Assembly (NCBI GenBank): GCA_032173965.1
Contig: JAVUNC010000005.1
Coordinates: 46,052,501-46,116,500 of the forward strand
From: Sitta carolinensis
Lineage: Eukaryota; Chordata; Aves; Passeriformes; Sittidae
Length of the DNA stretch: 64,000 nucleotides
Reading direction: 5' to 3'
Shown here in pieces: positions 13,101 to 24,310 of the stretch. Position 1 is the first letter of the stretch. Each line of letters opens with the position of its first letter. The notes beneath the pieces were generated by a model. That model was not told where the DNA came from, did no database searches, and saw nothing but the letters and a program-made list of their open reading frames with translations. Position numbers and translations under genes: made by a program.

Positions 13101-16100
13101 TTGTCCTGTTCTCCAGCTCTGGTGATTTGTCCTAAACCCTTACCTTAGCAAATGTGAATTTTCCTCTTCAAACTGAATGTCCTTGCCTGGACTATCTTCT
13201 TTCTCTGCTGCTTTTCTCCAGCCACTAGCTCCTAACCTCAGACTCCTGCTTGATCTCTTTGCCCAACTGTGCCACTCCATTAATGAGGTGCCAGTCCTTC
13301 AGCCTCTGTCCCTGCTCTCAGCCCAAATCACCTTTCTATCCTGTTCATTTCTGTTCCATCTTCTACCCATGATAATCCAAATCCTTTCTTTCCTGACTCA
13401 GACACCTTAGCCCCAGCCTGATCATTGTGCTTTGACCCATCCCAGATGTGTCCTCTTTTGCTGTCTTCTCCATACTCCATGGGTGATGTTAGTGAAAGAG
13501 GAAAAGCAGGGATGAAGAAGGAGGAAGACATGAGCCATATGGTCTCAACCCCACCACACCCCAGAGCTCTCGTGATGGAAGCTCCCCACTGCTGCCTCAA
13601 GAAAGTTTCCTAGTGTGTGGTGACTTACTCTCTGGTGATAATGCACATACATTTAATTACTGGGCATACTCAGGAGGCTCAGAATCTTTATGGTCTGCAA
13701 ATGTGGAAGCCTGAGATGTTTCTGCTGACCTGGAACCTGGAGTCATTGTTGCAGACTGAGCATACCTGAGCAGATTTTTGTGAGAAACAGTAATATCCTT
13801 TGCCCCAAAGAACAAGTTCTACTAAATCTCAAATTTCTGCTCCAGGTCATAAGATCTTGTTACTGCTTAAGGCAAAATGACCTTTTCAATGCAGGCTATA
13901 TGCTATGTCTATTTCCTGAGCATCACTCTTTGAAATAGGTTTGATATATATTAAAAAAAAAATATTTGCCCTGAGGCAGACCTTTTCCGTGTAATTTTTC
14001 ATCCTGAAAAGGTAAAGTAGAACCATAAACAACTGAAAATAGAGTTTGTTAATAAAATGTGTCAGGCAGCCTAAATAATAAGCAGTGATACCTCCCTGAG
14101 ACAGATGATGGTTCTGTGGTGAGTCACAAGGCTGCTGAGCACCTTTGTTCATGCAAATGCACTAAATGTGCACTCACACAGTCTGTCTGGTCTCTGTAGC
14201 ATTAGAAACCACAAATGAAACCAGTTTCTCCTCAAACTTTCTCCCTCCAGTCGTCTGGTGCTTTGAATTGTGTATGTCATGGAGTCTCTGCAGAGAAGTA
14301 AGGATAGAGTTTTCTTTGCATTGCTGGAATTCTGCCTGTCCCTGACTATTGCACCTACAGTTCATCACCTTTTCACATTGGGAAAACTACCAGTTTTCCA
14401 GTGAAGTCAGTGCGCTTCAGCTGGTGCAATTGATTTCTCGCCAAATCCTATCCAGATTAATTCACTCAATGTATAAAATTTAGATTTGTTATAAAATAAT
14501 TAGGAGCCCTTCAGAGGCCTGGCTAACACAGGAAATGTCCATGGTCTACCAGCTCAGCAGTAGAAGTGGGATGCCCAGTCCCTGCCCTCTCTCCACACGT
14601 GGGAGCCTCCAGCTTCATCTGGCTGGCCTCTCTGAGCGAAAGGCGCATGGGGACAGGCACGGGGAGTGCATCCAGATGTGCTGCTGTTCACAGATGTGTC
14701 CTACACAAGGGATGGGAGAGGAGCTGAACCTGCAGTTACTTCCACCAGCACGATCCCCGGGTGCTGCCAGGGACACAGGGGAATGCCCCTGCCGTGGAGG
14801 GCACCCTCAGCATCGCGCAGCCCTCGCAGACAGAGCCATGCTCTGCCCTTCTCCCTGGCTGGGAGGGCTCTGTGGGCACCACGTGCAGCCCCACCATGCT
14901 TTTTTTCTTTCAAAACAGGGATTTGCACAGCCAAACCAAATCCTTTTCTTCTACTCTCTGTTACAGGAGTTTTTTGCCCCTTGAAGAGCAGCATAGTTAA
15001 ACCTGAAATCAGGAAAAAATCAATCCCCTATTTCTAGTATATCTGAATTACACAGGCAGAACCTGAACTTACATGTCTGTCAGGTCTTTATTTTAGTTAG
15101 GAGGCATTTTTAACCTTTCTGCAATTGTGTCATACTCACAGATGCACTACCTGGAGTGTCAGTCTTGAAACACCAAGGATATTTGCAAATATGCGGAGTT
15201 TATCAGTAGATTATGATGGAAAGCTTGTTCCACCTCTGGCTTGGTGGAGTGGGGAGCCACCCTCTGCTGCTGAGAGCCTATTTTTTGGGTCCTCTGGAGT
15301 CCTGGGTTCCTGGGTAGCAGGTCTTCATTTAATGTGGGGACAGGTGGGCAGCTGTGTACCCACTGTGTTTGTTTATGGTCTCATTTTCCCTTCTTCTAGG
15401 ACTATTTTTTTCATAGTTCTGTTCTCTCAGTACTTGAAAGATGTTGCTGTGCCGCTGCCATCTTTCCAGACAGGCAAGAAGTGCCACTTCTCTCCAATTT
15501 ACCTCTTCCAGATCTTCCCGGTATGTGTGGGTTCCTGGATACCAGGGAATTGTGACAGGGACTGGCCTCACCCGCCCTGGGCTACCTGGGCTCTTCCCAC
15601 TGGTGTTCAGATGAGTTAGTGCTTCCCAGCTGAGCCTGCGTGGTAAGGGGCAGAGGGAAAAAGCTCCCGATGGCCCCGATCCTTGGGAGGGAGGGAGAGA
15701 AGACCGGAGGGCCACCAGGAGCTCCTGCTGCCTCTTTGCCTCCATTCCGTGCGCAGGGAAAAGGGTCGGGCGGGGACACCTCGTCCGCCCCAGCCGTGCT
15801 GAAGACGCAGCCTTTCCCTAACCAGACCCCACTGCTGCTTGTGATGGGCAGGTGCTGCTGGGGCTCTCCCTGAGCTGGCTGTTCTGCTACGTGCTGACGG
15901 TGACCGGCGTGCTCCCTGCGGCCCCCACTGCCTACGGCCACCCGGCCCGGACAGACACCCGTGGGGACGTTCTGGCACAGGCTCCCTGGTTTCGGCTGCC
16001 TTACCCAGGTACCACTGCCTCCCCTTCCCCATCCTGCCTGCTCCCGCTCGCACCTCCGCTTAGGACTGCCAGGGGGAGATGAAATGTCAGAAATCAGGCG

Positions 16101-19100
16101 AACGCCCATGGGCATTCCTGCCGTTCTTCCTCCCCCGGGACAGATTTCAGGGCAAATGTTCCCCAGCCACGTGAACCGAGCTCTTTACTTGCAGGCCAGT
16201 GGGGAACGCCAACGGTGAGCCTGGCCGGGGTCTTTGGCATCCTAGCCGGGGTGATCTCCTCCATGCTGGAGTCCGTGGGCGATTACTACGCCTGTGCCCG
16301 CCTGAGCGGGGCCCCGCCGCCGCCGGAGCACGCCATCAGCCGCGGGATCGGCGTGGAGGGCATCGGCTGCCTGCTGGCTGGGGCCTGGGGCACGGGCAGC
16401 GGCACCACATCCTACAGCGAGAACGTGGGGGCCCTGGGCATCACCAAGGTGAGCCTCGCTGCTGCGGGCTGGCTGCCGTGCCTCCCGGAGCGGCTGCGTA
16501 CAGGAGAGCGGTGCGCCTGCTGCGTGCTGCACCTGGGGAGCGGTCGCAGCCCCGTCCCGAAAGGCACGCTGGAGAACTGCCGTGCACATTGGTGACTGGC
16601 TCAGCAGCACTAGCAATGACCTAACGGAGGTGGGCAATGCTTCCCTTTCTCTGCTTCTGGCCTCGTAGGGAATTAGTGCACTCACTCGTGGCACCTGGCC
16701 TAGGTAATGCAGCATCCGAACTAACCTGTACAGGCAGGGAGAGGGAGAGGAGAGAAAGGCAGAGGGTGAATATTTCCTAGGGCTTCAAATTCCACAACCT
16801 CTAAAGCCCAAGGATGGCAATCATGTGAAACGTGAACTATTTCTTCAGGGTTACAAAATGTGATAGCAAAGGTTTATGTTTTTATAGTGAGTCCCTTGAG
16901 TATATTAATTGCACTTATCAGGGAAAGAAATTTTCAGGATAAGCTTGACAATCGGGTCAAGATTTTCACTAAGCAGCCAGAGGATAGGCTGACACAACTA
17001 GCTGCTAACTGGACAACATTTTCTAATCGTTGCCAAACAAGCAATGTCATGCCAAAAGAACTGTGAGTCAATAAATAAATGCAGCTTCCTTACAGCTTCC
17101 ACTCTATAATATTGCTTATTTCACTGGAATTTACAAACCTCACTCGCAGTAACCATTTTTCACACATTACAGTGTTAGTGTTTGACTGAGGTGGCTGCCT
17201 CCAGCACCAAGGGCCGTCTGGATGTCTGCACGGAGCCCAGTTTAGCCTGTCACCATGTGTGCATTGTCACTAGGAAGTCTGTGCATACTGACCATCTACC
17301 TGAGCCAGTTCTTTCCTGATGCATAGTTTGCTGCATGCATTGTATATATGGGATGCTGCCCAAATTCATAATCACCAGATTATAGGACACATATTCACAC
17401 AATGTATGCTAAATCCTCCAGGAGGATATGCCATCCTTGCTGATTCAGGAGAGATATTTCCCTTGGATCCCACCTCTGCTCACTCTGTCCACACTTGAAA
17501 GAGCTGAAAATAGAGTGTCATCTCAGTCAATTTAAATCAGTGTAAACACTCTGGGTGGGACAGATGGGGATGTTGAGACCAAAGGCAGATTTAATTTCTT
17601 TTTTTTACGTGGCAAACACGTTTTTCCATAACAAACGGGAACACATGGGTCTTGTTTCCTCTACTTAAACAGAGATGTCGAGCACCACCTGAGAAGTCTT
17701 TGGAGATCTCAGATACATACAGGGGATAACAGATAAGGCAAGGAGAAGCTGCTAGAAGCTGCCAAGGTGCAACATCTTACATGCCACCAGGCACCAATAT
17801 TTAAACTGCTTGGTCAGGCCCAGTATGCCAGTACTGAGAACTCCTTTCCAAGAAAAGGAGGATTTTAAAGAGAGATAAAGGCCTCAGAGTCACCACATAT
17901 TGTGGGGAACCCTGCGGTTTCTTCAGCCTTAAGAAAGAGAACTGATTTTATTGTTTGCCTGACATAATTGACACAAACTCTATACTAGTGGCTTTAGCAG
18001 AATATGGTTGTAGTGCTATCACTGGATTAGGTCTTTTGCCTTTAAGGTCAACTCCATATACATGGTAATTCAACATTTTAGCAAACTGAGACTCTGAATC
18101 TCTGTTCTAATCCTGGAACAAGTAGATCTGTTGGCTTTTATTAATTAACATTTAGATGGTAATAGAGTCCCAAGGTTTTAAGCCAAAGAGTATAAAAAGC
18201 AATGAAGCATCTGAAGGCAATGCATGATTTTATTTTGAAACTCCACGCCAAATCTTTTTAATTTCTCTTTCACAATCAAGACAGACCTAAAATATTTTAA
18301 AGGGACATGTTTAAGAAATACTTAAAAAGAGACACTATTAGTTACTGAGAATATTTTTGTTGAAAGCATTCACAAAAAGGCCTGTCTTGTAATTAGACAT
18401 TCTTCAGATATTTAAAGGGAGGGATTAAAATATTTAATTGAACTATAAAATGTTTGCAGAGGATTACAGAGTTTCCCTGACACAAATATTGTAAGTTTAG
18501 CATGATTCATTAAGCAGTCCAAGTTTTGGTGTGGGCAAGGCATGGACTTGGAAGTTTAACAAATATTGCTGCTTTCCTTTTCACTTTCCATGTAATGTCT
18601 CTTTCAACCATTTGTTTGGCAGATACTCTTTTTCCTTCCTATTTATATGCTGTAGCAGATCTGAATGAAGGGCATGGCTTGGTGCTTCATCCCATCTTTG
18701 TTGTAGTGCTCAACCAAGAAAAAGCCACCCTGACTCTTCTAGGGAAAAAAAAAAGTGAAAAAAAAATGGTTTTACTGAAGATAGATGGGTGATGAGATAT
18801 AGGGACAGACGTAGAGACTTCCTCACTTCTTATTTCTTGACCATAGAAAGGATATATCAGATCCCAGAGCTCAGGATGGAGCAGCCAGCCAGCTCTGGTC
18901 TCTGAAATATTGGTCTCCAGAGAAGGGAGGAATCATTGTGGGATACCTCACTGAAAGCCACTTCTGGATGACAATCCAAACCCCGGTGGAAGGATTGGCC
19001 AGGGACTTGACTGGGAGTGGCAATGCCAGGCTTGTATGTATGCCACGATATTTCTAGGCTAAAGCAAGAACAAGTGGGGATTACTGTGCTCTTAATTTAT

Positions 19101-22100
19101 TTTTTTTTTAAATTTCAGTTTAATAGCAAACTGTTGAAGTTCTGTCAGTAGTAGGAGAGAGGATAACACTGAGTAAATAGGTGTGGTGCTCTCAGAGTGC
19201 CTTTCATGATAAATATTTATGGTGCACAAATACTGATGCTTCCCATTCAGTGTCAGCATTCTAGCTCACCAACAGCTGTATCCAGACCTGTTCCTGAGCA
19301 TACTATGGAGTGCCAGGGCCAGAGCTGCAACACCTGCCTGACAGGCTGGCACTGCAGCCTGCCACCCCTCGCCTGTCTGTGCTGGTCAGTGCCTGACTGC
19401 CTCCTCTTCCTCTTGGCCCAGGTAGGGAGTCGACTGGTGATCATTGCTGGTGCCTGTGCCATGCTCCTGAGTGGCATCTTTGGGAAAGTTGGGGCAATGC
19501 TGGCCAGCATTCCCATCCCCGTGATTGGAGGCATGTTCCTTGTGATGTTCGGAGTTATCACGGCAGTGGGGATTTCCAATTTACAGGTAACAGCTGTGTG
19601 AGCACTGTGTCATCCCTGGTGAAAGGGACTTAATTTCATTGGAACAGAGAATCACAGAATAAGCTGAGTTGCAAGGGACCCATCAGGACCATCGAGTCCA
19701 ACTGCTGGCCCTGAGCAGGACAGCTGAAGAGTCATACCATGTGCCTGGGAGTATTGTTCAAACACTTCCTGAGTGTCACGTCAGGCTGATGCTCTGACCA
19801 CTTCCTTGGGGAGTCTGTTCCAGAGCACAGTCACCCTCTGGGTGAAAAGCTTTTTCCTGATACCGAGCCTAAACCTCCCCTGATTCAGCTTCATGCTGTT
19901 TGCTGTCACAGGTCATGAAAGTTAAGAGATTTAGTTATAAGACTTGCCCCTCCACTCCCTCTCATGAGGAAGCTGCAGACTGCAGTGAGGTCTCCCCTCA
20001 GTCTCCTCTTCTCCAGGCCAAGTGACCTCAGCTGCTCTTCATGGGGCTTCCCTTCCAGACCCTTCACCATCCTTGTGGCCCTCCTTTGGACACTCACTAA
20101 GAGCTTTACATCTCACTCAAAACTAATGGCTTTATGTCTTACATTGTGGTGACCGAAACTGCACACAGGACTCTCAGTTTCAAGTCAGCTTCTTACCAGA
20201 CTGAGCTATAATCACACTGCAGCAAATGTAAACATTTATGTTGGCAATTCCTCAGGTAAAGATGAGGGGCTGTACCCAGAGGGGCTAAATCCCAGAGGCT
20301 CCCTGGTAAGAGCAGGGCTGGCTGGTACTGGGGACTGCAGGATCACAAATGCCCCAGCAGCACCAGGCCTAGGTCCATTCCCAATTCCAGTGTTTGCATC
20401 CCACCATGTCTAATGAGCACAACAGTAATCCACAGTTTTATGCATGTAATGTATGAAATTTCTCTGTGCAGTACACAGATATGAACTCCCCAAGAAACAT
20501 CTTTATCTTTGGATTTTCTCTTTTTGCTGGCCTCACAATTCCCAATTGGGCAAGAAAAAATAGCACGCTGCTGGAATCAGGTAAGAAGTGACATCAGAAG
20601 CATTTTCTGTAGCATAACACTAAAGGAAAGCCTGACCAGAGAGATCTTTTAAAATAGTTTTTCCTGATAGAACGCTGAAACCTGTGTCGTGACTGTTGCC
20701 TGTTCCTTCCTGTGCAGGCTGTTTTTGTGTTTTGCTCTGATGCGGAGCTCTGGTACAGAAATACCTGCTTCTGGTCAGTAACTGCACCTCAGCAGATTCT
20801 TCTTGGGTTAAGGATTGCAGAGCACTTCCCTGGGACACATTCTTGGGGCAGGGCAAGAGAATACTCCAGGTCTGAATCTTGGTCAAGGTTCTCAATGAAT
20901 GAGGCTTTACTTATGTGCTCATACACAATAAAATGCTGTTCTTTCAAAATCCAAGAGCATACTCCTCTACTAAATTCCATCAAGTTCACTTTATTGAAAT
21001 TTTCAGTTCTCCAACAGCTGGCCCTTTATTGTGTCTTGTGTGACTAATGTCTTCATCACAAAGGCCAGAGTGTCCTCTCTTAAAGTATACATGGTGTATA
21101 TTGTATATGTATATATATATGGTGTATATGTATATGTATATACATGGGCTGATTAAGAGCTGGGCCCAGAGACTGCATGCTCTATAGATGCTCTAACAGA
21201 TGCTCAATGCCACTGGTTTTGCTCCTGGCCATCAGCCCTTGAGGGGAAGCATCACACCTGATGAACTTGTGGTGAAATCCCATGCTAAATATACTCAATT
21301 TCTTTGGGAACTGAAGCTTGTGCTCCTGTAGGGCACTGTTAGGTGTTATGCTGTAGAGGTGCTGAATGTGTTTGGAGTAGAAGGTGGCTTTTTCTTCGAC
21401 AGTGCTGGGGTCTGCACTGTTAATGGACTCTTAATGTGTTTATGAGCCATCTCCTGCCTGCCGTGGGTCTGTGAATAATCATGTAGAATAAAGCTGTAGG
21501 TCTCAAACTGGCTGTAGATAATTTTCCCTTCCACTGCCAAATCTTACACGCCACTTTGGATTTGCAAGTCTCCTCCAAGCAAGCCTAGTCCAAGCAAGCA
21601 TGCAGCTTGCAGCCTCTTGGCACCAGAAGTGTTGCTGGTAAAACAGGTAAAATGAATCTTCCTGCACCATGATCTAAAGCTTTATTTTTCGGCTAGGAGT
21701 CATCCAGCTTGACCAAGTGATCCTGGTGCTTCTCACCACTGGCATGTTTGTGGGTGGACTTCTGGGCTTTATCCTGGATAACACCATCCCAGGTAGGATT
21801 TGCTGAAATGAGCTGCTAGTTTGTGCCTGTCCTAGGGTACCCTGGTACTTTTTGTCTTCATGACTCCTGTTCTGTGGATAGGAGTTGTGGCAGCAACCAT
21901 GAAACACTGTGTGACTGCACTCCTCCCAGAAAGGGATGAGGAAAAGGAGACATCACTGAAATGGTCTCTGGCTGGAAAGCAGCAGCTTATCAAAAATTAA
22001 ATAATTTCTCAGGAGTAACCCAGGCTGCAGAAAAGGTTATTTGGCAAATATGTCTTTCAGGGAAAATGCCAGCCTAAAACCATGTTGCTAGTTAAAAGAA

Positions 22101-23222
22101 ACTAGTTAAGAGAAAAGAAAGCAGCTATAAGAAGTGGAAGAAGCCAACATGTGCCAATATGGGAGCTGCTAAAACAGGCCGAACCAAAGCCACAGCAGTG
22201 GAAAGCAGTAGGAAAGGCTGGTGACCAAAGACAGGCCATCTGCAGCTGGCCCTCACAGGCAGCAAAAAGCCTTGGATTTTTATCTAGCATGGGGAAGGAG
22301 GGCATAGGAATAGGAGAAAAAGCCCTCTTTTCTGCTGCAGGAAAAGAGCAGGAAGGCAGGACACTGTTAACCAGTTTCTGTTACTGTCTGAGGCTTTTCA
22401 GAAAGCAAATTAATCTCCCTTTGGCTCATTAATTTTCCTGTAGCCTCCAATTATCAGCTCCTCTGGGCAGAATTTATAGGTGTGCTCATTCCCTTTCCCA
22501 AGAGGGACTTTGCTACCACAGCAGTTACAGGCCCTTAGGAATTTCCTTGGCTAGGGCAAATACCTGTGACTGACTAGTAACTGCTAGCCAAATCTGCTCT
22601 GAAGTGTCTGGAAGTTAACATCCAGCCTTGCTTTCCCAGCACTGCATGAACCTCCCCTTTGAACAGTTCCTGGATTGCCTATGGCAGGTGAAAGCTTCTT
22701 GGTATACATGATTCCCATGGAAAGCAGTGGAGAAGGCTGCTTATCTGGAAGCTGTTGCAGGAGAAGGGGTATTGTCTGGAAGCTCATTAGTGAATGTTTG
22801 TAGAGCTCTTTGGAGCTGGAGGAGTTTAAGTAGAAGGGATTTGTATTTTCTGCTGGGTCTGCTGGGATTTGAGCAGTGGGTGTGAGGCACACAAAGCAGC
22901 CCTATGCTCGAACACCTGCTGTTTTAAACAACCACCTCACTTTGCTGTTGCAGGAACACGGGAGGAGCGGGGGCTCCTGGCATGGAAGCAAAGCCATGAG
23001 GGAGGGACAGAGAGCTCTCAGCTCATTTCCAAGGTCTATGATCTTCCATTTGGCATAGGCACCAAATACTGCAATGTCTCTTGGTTTCGCTATCTCCCTG
23101 CTTGCCCCAAAAGACTGTCCTGTGACAAGAGAACGGATGAACTGAAGGCTGCTGGGCAGAAAAACAGTGTTAAAGCAAGCTTAGAAAGAAACTCCGAGAT
23201 TGGTGCTGACACGAGGATATAA
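2118..23222 (+). CDS. SLC23A4: Sodium-dependent nucleobase transporter, SLC23 (nucleobase-ascorbate transporter) family
   Basis: Twelve coding exons join in frame: 2118-2171, 5799-5948, 7228-7385, 10402-10561, 11904-12085, 15400-15520, 15852-16008, 16195-16448, 19422-19586, 20472-20580, 21697-21792, 22954-23222. They total 1875 nt (624 aa plus stop), with every junction AG/GT and phase-consistent. The start ATG has G at -3. Family hallmarks are [12 protein letters not shown] (exon 2), two N-glycosylation sequons in the loop after the third segment (N153, N158), [12 protein letters not shown] (E353-L364) and the NAT signature [11 protein letters not shown] (402-412). The acidic E353 and E403 match the base-binding glutamates of bacterial UraA. 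Vitamin C transporters have Pro-Asn where this protein has Glu-Asn, so uracil/purine uptake with Na+ at the plasma membrane is inferred. No stop or frameshift is present, unlike the human copy, which is known as a pseudogene. Exons 7-8 are much richer in GC than the rest. SLC23A1/A2 are the alternatives; the motif and the STRA8 neighbourhood argue against them. Confidence 0.9.
3330..3640 (-). repeat. CR1 LINE fragment, old and diverged
   Basis: Read on the given strand, phrases typical of reverse-oriented CR1 appear in order: a 'contribution' start GGAATGCAACTCTGGAGG, a CAAGGATGGAGAATCTACA-like block (GGATGGAGAATCTACAGCC), then GTGCTTGGTCACTCTTACGG. Divergence is high. It lies in SLC23A4 intron 1. 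Confidence 0.7.
4030..4520. repeat. Probable LTR-type retroelement remnant (second copy)
   Basis: This is the partner of the 590-1200 element. The block at 4150-4215 repeats the TGAACAAAGAAAT core and the following ACCCTT. The flanks continue for several hundred bases as non-genic sequence with an open minus-strand frame that lacks any known domain. The element limits are estimates. Confidence 0.4.
5228..5290. repeat. (TA)n microsatellite
   Basis: A nearly pure TA run of about 55 bases is followed by three degenerate TTTATATATAGTAATATA units up to about 5340. The open frame across it (Tyr-Ile repeats) is an artefact of the repeat. Confidence 0.97.
5949..7227 (+). other. SLC23A4 intron 2
   Basis: The intron is non-coding. 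It contains the A-tract at 7083-7112, preceded by an ATTAAA hexamer at 7071, which could mark a retroposed transcript. Nothing else is supported. Confidence 0.7.
7071..7112 (+). repeat. ATTAAA plus long A tract
   Basis: A canonical variant poly(A) signal is followed within about 10 bases by roughly 30 uninterrupted A residues. This layout is typical of the end of a retroposed cDNA. The 350 bases before it have no recognisable coding similarity, and I found no clear target-site duplication. Confidence 0.5.
7386..10401 (+). other. SLC23A4 intron 3
   Basis: This 3.0-kb intron has a GTAGGC donor and a TTCCTTCCAG acceptor. I see no repeat with a recognisable family, no RNA gene and no plausible nested gene in it. 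Confidence 0.7.
10562..11903 (+). other. SLC23A4 intron 4
   Basis: The intron has donor GTATAT and acceptor TTTTTCCAG. It contains only short low-complexity tracts, and nothing further is supported. Confidence 0.65.
12086..15399 (+). other. SLC23A4 intron 5
   Basis: This 3.3-kb intron has a GTAAGT donor and a CCCTTCTTCTAG acceptor. A pyrimidine-rich, C/T-biased stretch lies around 12900-13400. GC content rises from about 14550 towards exons 6-8. The open frames at 14535-15037 follow from that GC richness and show no family motif. Confidence 0.65.
16449..19421 (+). other. SLC23A4 intron 8
   Basis: This is the longest of the downstream introns (3.0 kb), running from the NAT-signature exon to the [10 protein letters not shown] exon. 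It becomes AT-rich after about 16850. No repeat, RNA gene or nested gene was recognised. Confidence 0.65.
19640..20190 (-). repeat. CR1 LINE 3' end, reverse orientation
   Basis: The 3' end, seen as GAATCACAGAATAAGCTG, is followed by a trail of CR1 phrases: CATCGAGTCCAACTGC, CATGTGCCTGGGAGTATTG, GAGTCTGTTCCAGAGCACAG, and CTCCTCTTCTCCAGGC further in. It is about 550 bases long and moderately diverged, within SLC23A4 intron 9. Confidence 0.9.
20581..21696 (+). other. SLC23A4 intron 10
   Basis: The intron has donor GTAAGA and acceptor CGGCTAG. It contains an imperfect TATATG/GTATAT microsatellite at 21090-21150. The rest is unremarkable. Confidence 0.65.
21090..21150. repeat. Imperfect TATATG microsatellite
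   Basis: Alternating GTATAT, TATATG and GGTGTATA units run for about 60 bases inside SLC23A4 intron 10. Confidence 0.8.
21793..22953 (+). other. SLC23A4 intron 11
   Basis: The intron lies between the last conserved membrane-segment exon and the exon for the cytoplasmic C-terminal tail. It has donor GTAGGA and acceptor TTTGCTGTTGCAG. No repeat or RNA was recognised. Confidence 0.65.
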
Positions 23223-24310
23223 ACACCTGGCCTGCAAGTGAAGTCACCTCAGAAGCAGAGGTCTGAAAGCGTGTCTGCAGCCCCCATCATCTGAGCATGA
23301 GCTGGCAGCTCTTAGAGGGGGGAGCAGGAGAAAGATAATGTCTTCCTCTCCCCATCTCTGCTGACTGTACTGTGCTGGCCTGGAGGAAGTAATTTTCTCC
23401 TTCTCTCTTCATGCCTGCTCACTTCCAGGAAGAACCTAATCCCTCTTTGGGGAACACCAAAGCTCAAGAAATGCCTAGGAATGATGTTCTGTTTCCTTCC
23501 TTGCACTGACCTTTGGGCACCCTAAGAGGCAGCTGTTCAGCTGAAACAGAGGGGCTTCCTGTCCCCAGCTCTGGCAGCTGAATGAGCCAATGGAAAAAAA
23601 CCATCCCTGATGTGGGCCCCATACCACCCTCAGGCATCCCTTGGGTTGAGGTTAATCCCCAGCACCTTAAAGCCACACTCAACTCTCACCTGTGTTTTAT
23701 ACCTCATCCTAGCCAAGGGGAAGGAGCATGTGCCTCTAGGTCATGATGCATCTCATTCCATATTCCCATAATTTAGCCAGCCAAATGAATGTTGTTGTAA
23801 GAGAGGCATCTGAAGTTAATGGGATGGATTGTCTTCTGAACCTGTCTCTTCTGCCTCAGACCACAAAGAGACTCTAGAGACCTTAGGTTCTTGACCTAAC
23901 AGAGAAAAAACAGCTTCACTGAAATGTATCCTACTCTTGGAGTGCTGGGAGGAGTCTCAGGTGAACCAGTTTCCTGTAGGGCACCCAACCCTACAAAGAT
24001 GAAGGAATCCTCATCAAATATAACGGAGAAAACACTTCTACTCACAGTCTTACACATCCCTATGCTACTGCTCTGTCCTGGGTACCCTTGCTGTACCTGT
24101 TTGATCTGGTGTGGTGACAAACAGGTGTGCAGGTTATTGCTCCTATTCCCTATTAGCTTCAACCTGTAGGGCCACATGCAGTGTGATCACACGTGGTCCT
24201 GGTTGCTGGTGGTGTGTAATAACATTGCTGCTGTAGCATAAGCTTGTGTTTACTTCATTGAGATTAAATGCTTGCTTTTTTGTAAGGATAATAAATAATA
24301 AAATGTACAC
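23223..24310 (+). other. SLC23A4 3' untranslated region with tandem poly(A) signals
   Basis: After the TAA at 23220-23222, the first strong poly(A) signals on this strand are an ATTAAA near 24263 and two overlapping AATAAA hexamers at 24290-24295 and 24297-24302. A 3' UTR of about 1.1 kb is inferred. No conserved element was identified in it. Confidence 0.55.

Noticed and set aside
14535..15037. Open frames of 123-149 codons in SLC23A4 intron 5
   Set aside because: They lie in GC-rich intron sequence, with no family motif and no splice sites fitting the flanking exons.
2118..23222. Calling the transporter SLC23A1 or SLC23A2 (vitamin C transporter)
   Set aside because: The NAT signature has Glu-Asn rather than Pro-Asn, the N-terminus is unlike either, and the neighbours STRA8 and WDR91 match the SLC23A4 locus.
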